Source: Synchiropus splendidus
Lineage: Eukaryota > Chordata > Actinopteri > Syngnathiformes > Callionymidae
Assembly: GCF_027744825.2 (NCBI RefSeq)
Contig: NC_071334.1
Coordinates: 34,813,937 to 34,877,936 of the forward strand
DNA: 64,000 nucleotides
Reading direction: 5' to 3'
Shown here: positions 59,600-64,000 of the stretch, piece by piece
Layout of the letters: each line of letters begins with the position of its first letter
Numbering within the stretch: position 1 is the stretch's first letter
The notes under the pieces: model-generated
What the model saw: the letters and a program-made list of their open reading frames with translations, nothing else
Database searches by the model: none
What the model was told of the DNA's origin: nothing
Program-made: the position numbers and the translations under genes

Positions 59600-60060
59600 C
59601 TAATAAGGACAAGTATTGTTCTACTGCAGGCGATCCGTTTTGAATCAATCCTGATAACCCATGACTAGACATCTGTGCTTCATTCTTCTCTGAACTTTGC
59701 ATCAATCGTCTTTTCTTCTGCATCAGCCATTAATCCTGTTTTATTAATTCCATTTTCTGGGGAGAATAATTGGATTAACTGTGCTCTTAATAGCAACGAC
59801 CCGACAGTTAAAACTTCCCCCAAGGTCGCAGACGGTCTCCTCTGGAATGGTATTCCTTATATTTTTGCATATCTATTTGTAAATAACTCAATCAAGCTGT
59901 TTCGAGGTACCAGCCTTTTATGGTAATTGGATAACTTAACAGGATGCTTCAGTGCTACTGCAACAATATTCCTCCCAGTCGAGGGCAAAAGGCTCATTTT
60001 GACTGGCAGCTGGGATACTCCCTGACAATTAGAATGAATTCAAGACATCAAGGAAGTTCG
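59600..60060. promoter_or_regulatory. Candidate conserved non-coding element (strong)
   Basis: About 450 bp of dense unique sequence. It contains GCCATTAATCCTG near 59727, TATTAATTCC near 59742, TAATTGG twice (59767-59773 and 59924-59930, an NKX/homeodomain-type core), and a forkhead-type TGTAAATA at 59878-59885. The frame 59675-59926 (83 codons) has no domain and is AT-driven. Confidence 0.55.
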
Positions 60061-61760
60061 GGAGAAGGAACACAGAGAGAACAGTGTTGCGGAAGTGGCT
60101 AACACACAGACACGTGATGATATCTGACGTCTTGTTTGAAGTGACAGAAGTCCAGTTTAGTCAGTGGAACCCTGCATGAGTACTTAAAAGGAGCCCTTCG
60201 TTGAAGCGTGAGATTCCATAAAGTTGTTCTTATAGGCCTTTTGCCCTGGCAAGTTAAATCCATGTTCAAACAGGATCTTCAATCAGCATATGAGTCCTGT
60301 GTTTTGCTTGCATGAGCCTAACTCCTTCTCAGTTAAAGCCCACAAACTTTCAAAACACATCATCATTACTTTGGAATTTCATTCCATGCAAATGAAAACC
60401 TTCAAGATGAATGGCCATACGTGTTTTCCCACACTGCTCAGTGTCATGAGGACACTGTGTCTTCACTAGTGCCACCTCGTGGAGGGATGTTTATGCATTC
60501 TGAACTGATATGCACGGGTTTAGCGCTGGTTTCTTGGTCAAAACTAAGTGAATACCACTAAGCAAGTTGGACTGAAGCAGTTGCTGAACACGATTGCAGT
60601 GGTGCATCCTGATTCATATGCAGCTGAGAGTGAACCAAAGTATTGAGTGATGTGGGGTGGCGCCGTGACCTGTAGTCCTTTTGGTTTAACTGTCAATAAG
60701 CACCGTGCCAACAGTTTGTGAGAAGACGTTCAAAGACTGTTGTTTAACTCATTAAAATAATGAGACACGCAATAAGCGGCGCAGTGTCACAATTCTGTAG
60801 CAGGCAACATGATGGCAAGCTTCAACAGGTGTAAGCCTTTCAAGGAAACTCACCACTTTCGTTGGACCAAGCATGTTAATGGCAATTGGACAACTTGCAG
60901 CATTCCGTTCAGGTGAATCTTCAAAAAGATGGACAAATAGGCGGCTGGACTGAGAGCGTGGCAAATGCCAGACAAGGAATTAAAAAAACAGACTGTCCAC
61001 ACCAGAAAGGGACGAATAGCCACCCAACACTGAGCTAATGTTGTCTCTTGATGTACATAATAAGAAAGTTTCAATACCACTGTAAAGGATTCACACAACA
61101 GTCGTGCCTCAGGTTGGTGTGAGCAATACAGCCACTCATGACACTCATTTCCTCGCATCATTCATTCATCTCATTTCAGAGACTGACGTTACAGCACATA
61201 TTGATATTGTGGTCCATGTCAGAAAAGCCGATCAAAGACTTGTGCTAGTGAGACAAAAAGAATATTTAGGGGCTGGATTTCAGTTGTCAGTTGTCTGAGA
61301 TTCAGCTCTGACTCCTGATTTTCATTATGCCACGCTTTGAAGCTGATGTTCTTCTCTGCTCGGCACATGGTTCATCTTCGGCAAAATTAACAGTTCCTGA
61401 TAAAACCTTTATTATCATCCAAATTCAATTACTCATCCTACTTTTCATGCGTAGCAACATCAGTTATGCACTACGTATTTTCTGGAATTTGTCCTGACCT
61501 GACGCCAGCAATGAAAAAGGTCCAACTGTTCTCATGTCTCCAGGGTTGTTGCTTATGAATGACGTACACACAGTCATCTGTCCGCATCGTCATACACTGA
61601 ACTGGATAAGAGTGTCTTGAGATTTCTTGTTTGGGTGTAGAGTTTTGTATTTTCATTGCAACATGTGCATCCTTCTATCTTTTATGTGCTGTTTTATGTG
61701 CTGTGTATTTTCTAATGGGGTCATCTGGACTCTTTACTATGTACATTCTCCATAATGTTT
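60060..61760. other. Unannotated spacer
   Basis: Apart from the CTCF-like motif at 60467, no repeat family, exon or RNA gene is recognised. A TTTTATGTGCTG unit is tandemly duplicated near 61679-61704. Confidence 0.5.
60467..60485 (-). promoter_or_regulatory. CTCF-like motif, minus orientation
   Basis: The stretch TAGTGCCACCTCGTGG matches the reverse complement of the CTCF consensus at 15 of its first 16 positions. The last three positions of the full 19 do not match. It points towards the plus-oriented motif at 41149. Confidence 0.35.
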
Positions 61761-61765
61761 CCATC

Positions 61766-61960
61766 CGCTTTCCTCCAACAGTCCAAAAATACCCTTAAGT
61801 TTATTGTTGACTCTTTATTGTTCATATGTGTGACTGTGTGTGAGCAAATGTCGTAATGCATCCAGTAATAGCAACCTGTCCAAGGTCTCCCCACACAAGG
61901 AGCTGGGATGGACTCCAGTCCCTGTGACCCTGTAAAGGAAATGCACAGGAGCAAGTGATG
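61766..61960 (+). repeat. Teleost interspersed-repeat copy
   Basis: It follows the order of a very common fish repeat: CTTTCCTCCAACAGTCC near 61770, TATGTGTGACTGTGTGTGAG near 61824, GCAACCTGTCCAAGG near 61872, GAGCTGGGATGGACTCCAG near 61900 and CCTGTGACCCTGTAAAGGA near 61920. It is diverged, with no coding part. It shares the CTGTCCAGGGTGT-type segment with 51325-51418. The family is known to me by sequence only; it may be a SINE or LINE 3' tail. Confidence 0.75.
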
Positions 61961-61969
61961 TCCAGAAAA

Positions 61970-63300
61970 CTATCATTCTCACTCATACAATTCCCTCAAA
62001 CCCCTGAAATGTACCATTCAAATGATGGGAATTGCTAAATAAAGTTCTAGGTGCTCCAAGCCGTCCAACAATATACATTTATTATACACTAAGAGGTGTT
62101 TGTTCAAGTTTAATTAATTTTGTTTCAAAATAAATTCTTAGATCATTTTTTGTGGCAATTGTCTTTTGAGTTTTATCAAGACTTTTTTCTTAAATTATCA
62201 CCTTAATGACTGGCTTCTTTTTTGTTTTGTATTAATATTTTTGGTCTTATTCAACCCAGGTCTTTTTCGCATGGTGGTGTATTGTCCATTTCATATTGTT
62301 CAATAGACCTGTTACAGTTGTGTTCCTGAGATGTTTGGGACAGCAATGTTTCATTGGGGCGTGGCCCACCCCTTTATTCTACTTCATAACTTCACAATAA
62401 CAATACCTTAAGAAATACTGAATAAAATGAAATTTATTTTTAAAAAAATGAATAGCACAGAATAGTAATAACAGAAGATTAACAATGATTTACTAATAAA
62501 CTCCATAACTGCATTTCTTTACAGCATAATCTTTTGTCACAAACAACATACAAATATATGAAATGCATATGCATGCATAAATATGAAATGCAAATAAGCA
62601 GTGGTAGGTCTGCATTAATAATAACACGGGTGAAACATGGGTTTTTTTTAACTGTTAAGGTCCATCTGAACAGTAGTGCCATGTGCTGCATTTTCCCATC
62701 TTCCAGGCTCACAACACCGATGCCAGGCACAGAAAAGTGATCCACTTTTTTTCAATTTATTATTTATTTTTTATTCTCTTTTTATATCTGAGCATTGCCA
62801 CCATTGACCACTGTTCCTGGTCCACCAAGAAAAGGGCCTAATTACTGCTAAGCTCTTGCCTGTTTGAGCATAAGAATGACGTTGTGTTCTACACAACAAC
62901 TCAAAGACAGTATGTGTTCAACACCCAGAGCTCTGCGTGAGTCCACATCCACCGCTGTGGTCCTTTCCTCAGGCTGCCGTGACAAACAGTGATCTAAACT
63001 GGACGCATGAGAGCAGTGCTAACTCCCACACATACAAATACACGCTCAAACATCAATCCATTAGCCTGTTATAGACCGACGAGAACATAGGGAGTGACTG
63101 AGGGCCCACACACCACAGACATAACCCCGCTCCGTGACTCAATCTAGAGAAAAGACCCGTCACTTCAAAACATGCTTTCTGTCACCAGCCCGCGAAAAAC
63201 ATGTTTGTCATGCTGCCCTCCAAGGGGTTATGTGTTCCCCAATTCTCAGGTTATTCAGCATCTGAATGGTCACCATTCATGGCCCGGAAGTGATCTAAAC
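61970..63300. other. AT-rich then ordinary spacer
   Basis: 62030-62780 is AT-rich. 62780-63260 is more balanced and includes CCTAATTACTGC near 62838. No gene or repeat family recognised. Confidence 0.5.
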
Positions 63301-63319
63301 ACCACTGCCAGATCAGGGA

Positions 63320-63670
63320 ATATTTGAAAGCAACGCGGGGGCGTCCAGGGGCATAATGCTGTTGTGAAGGGCTAATGCATTCACACCCACACAGATTGAC
63401 TCACCCTGACAAAAGAGGCTATGTTGTCTGCTCCGGGCAGCTGGGCAGGATGGAGAAACATGGAATCCTTTTGTAGGCTGGCAGAGAAGATCGTCTTTGT
63501 CATGTCGCTGCAGAGTATATTTTAGCATTCGCCATTACACGGGCGGGCAGGCATTCGACGAAGCAACAAGGCTAAAGAAAGTTTGCACAGACAAACAGTG
63601 TTATTGCAAATGTGGTGCCCACGTGTGTGCTAATCGAGTCATAATGGAATGTCAGCCTATTTAGGGATTA
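63320..63670. promoter_or_regulatory. Candidate conserved non-coding element (strong)
   Basis: About 350 bp of unique sequence with GGCTAATGCATTCAC near 63370, GCATTCGCCATTACACGGG near 63526 and GTGCTAATCGAGTCATAATGG near 63628 (read as separate motifs). The minus-strand frame 63313-63528 is short and featureless. Confidence 0.5.
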
Positions 63671-63676
63671 GTTTGC

Positions 63677-63702
63677 AAAAAAAAAAAAACCTTTTTTTTT
63701 TT
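63677..63702. repeat. Poly-A/poly-T inverted pair
   Basis: Thirteen A, CC, then eleven T: a small hairpin-forming simple sequence at the edge of the preceding block. Confidence 0.95.
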
Positions 63703-64000
63703 AAGTCCAATGACAGTGAAATCTCTATTAGGAAATGTTTTTCTATGATTGTTTAGTGAACCCAAAATAACTTAAAGATAAAGTAAAGTAAACATCTATA
63801 AACAATTATGATTAAACAGCAAAAAGCTGTCATGAATATTGACAAAATCATGAGCTGAGTTCACGTGCATTGAGGAGAAATTTGAAAAAAAAAATGTCAT
63901 GATGTCCAAAAACATTTCAAATGGTTGGTTGTCAGGGAGCTTCAACAATATTTGATTGTCACTGGTGCTACAGGCACTAGATGTGAAATTGGTTTGGCCT

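Overview
This window reads as nuclear DNA of a teleost fish. The diagnostic content is repeats: fragments of a Rex3/RTE-type LINE and a deleted L2/CR1-type LINE (both abundant in ray-finned fish), several non-autonomous hAT-like elements, a very common fish interspersed repeat (61.8 kb, 51.3 kb), and long pure (TA)n and (GT)n microsatellites. There is no sign of prokaryotic gene organisation. I found no complete protein-coding gene, tRNA, rRNA or CRISPR array. Nearly all longer open frames are chance, or are microsatellites read through (TA gives Tyr-Ile, GT gives Cys-Val or Thr-His). The only coding sequence I recognise belongs to dead LINEs. One short possible exon (3607-3732) is listed as weak.

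The layout looks like a gene desert of the kind that surrounds developmental regulatory genes. About two dozen blocks of 150-600 bp have complex, non-repetitive sequence rich in homeodomain (TAATTA), forkhead (TGTAAATA), octamer (ATGCAAAT) and CArG-type motifs. They are separated by AT-rich or repeat-filled spacers. I call these candidate conserved non-coding elements (CNEs) by composition and motif texture only. No alignment was possible, so conservation is inference, and I cannot name the target gene. The most convincing blocks are 7205-7800, 15950-16470, 23700-24080, 27280-27600, 28190-28690, 32120-32740, 40090-40330, 45920-46420, 53290-53580, 55430-55885, 59600-60060 and 63320-63670.

Region by region: 0-5 kb holds two CNE-like blocks, a weak LTR-like stretch, a long TA repeat and the possible exon. 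A hAT-like element lies at 5.3-5.9 kb. CNE-like blocks fill 7.2-10 kb. LINE debris occupies 10.5-13 kb. CNE-like blocks alternate with A-rich tracts from 14 to 24 kb, along with a duplicated ~210 bp sequence at 21.9 and 24.3 kb. From 24.8 to 26 kb there is a hAT-like element carrying a perfect 20-bp hairpin, then a Rex3 3' end. CNE-like blocks run from 27.3 to 28.7 kb, and a hAT-like copy with an exact 8-bp target duplication is at 29.2-29.7 kb. A 13-bp-TIR element with a near-perfect 58-bp palindrome is at 33.7-34.4 kb. From 35 to 64 kb, CNE-like blocks are interspersed with microsatellites, a third Rex3 fragment, a short hAT MITE, one weak minus-strand LINE remnant and two CTCF-like motifs in convergent orientation (41.15 and 60.47 kb).

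The most unusual directly visible structures are the duplicated sequence pair and the internal hairpins in two of the TIR elements. I see no evidence for a new enzyme or defence system here.
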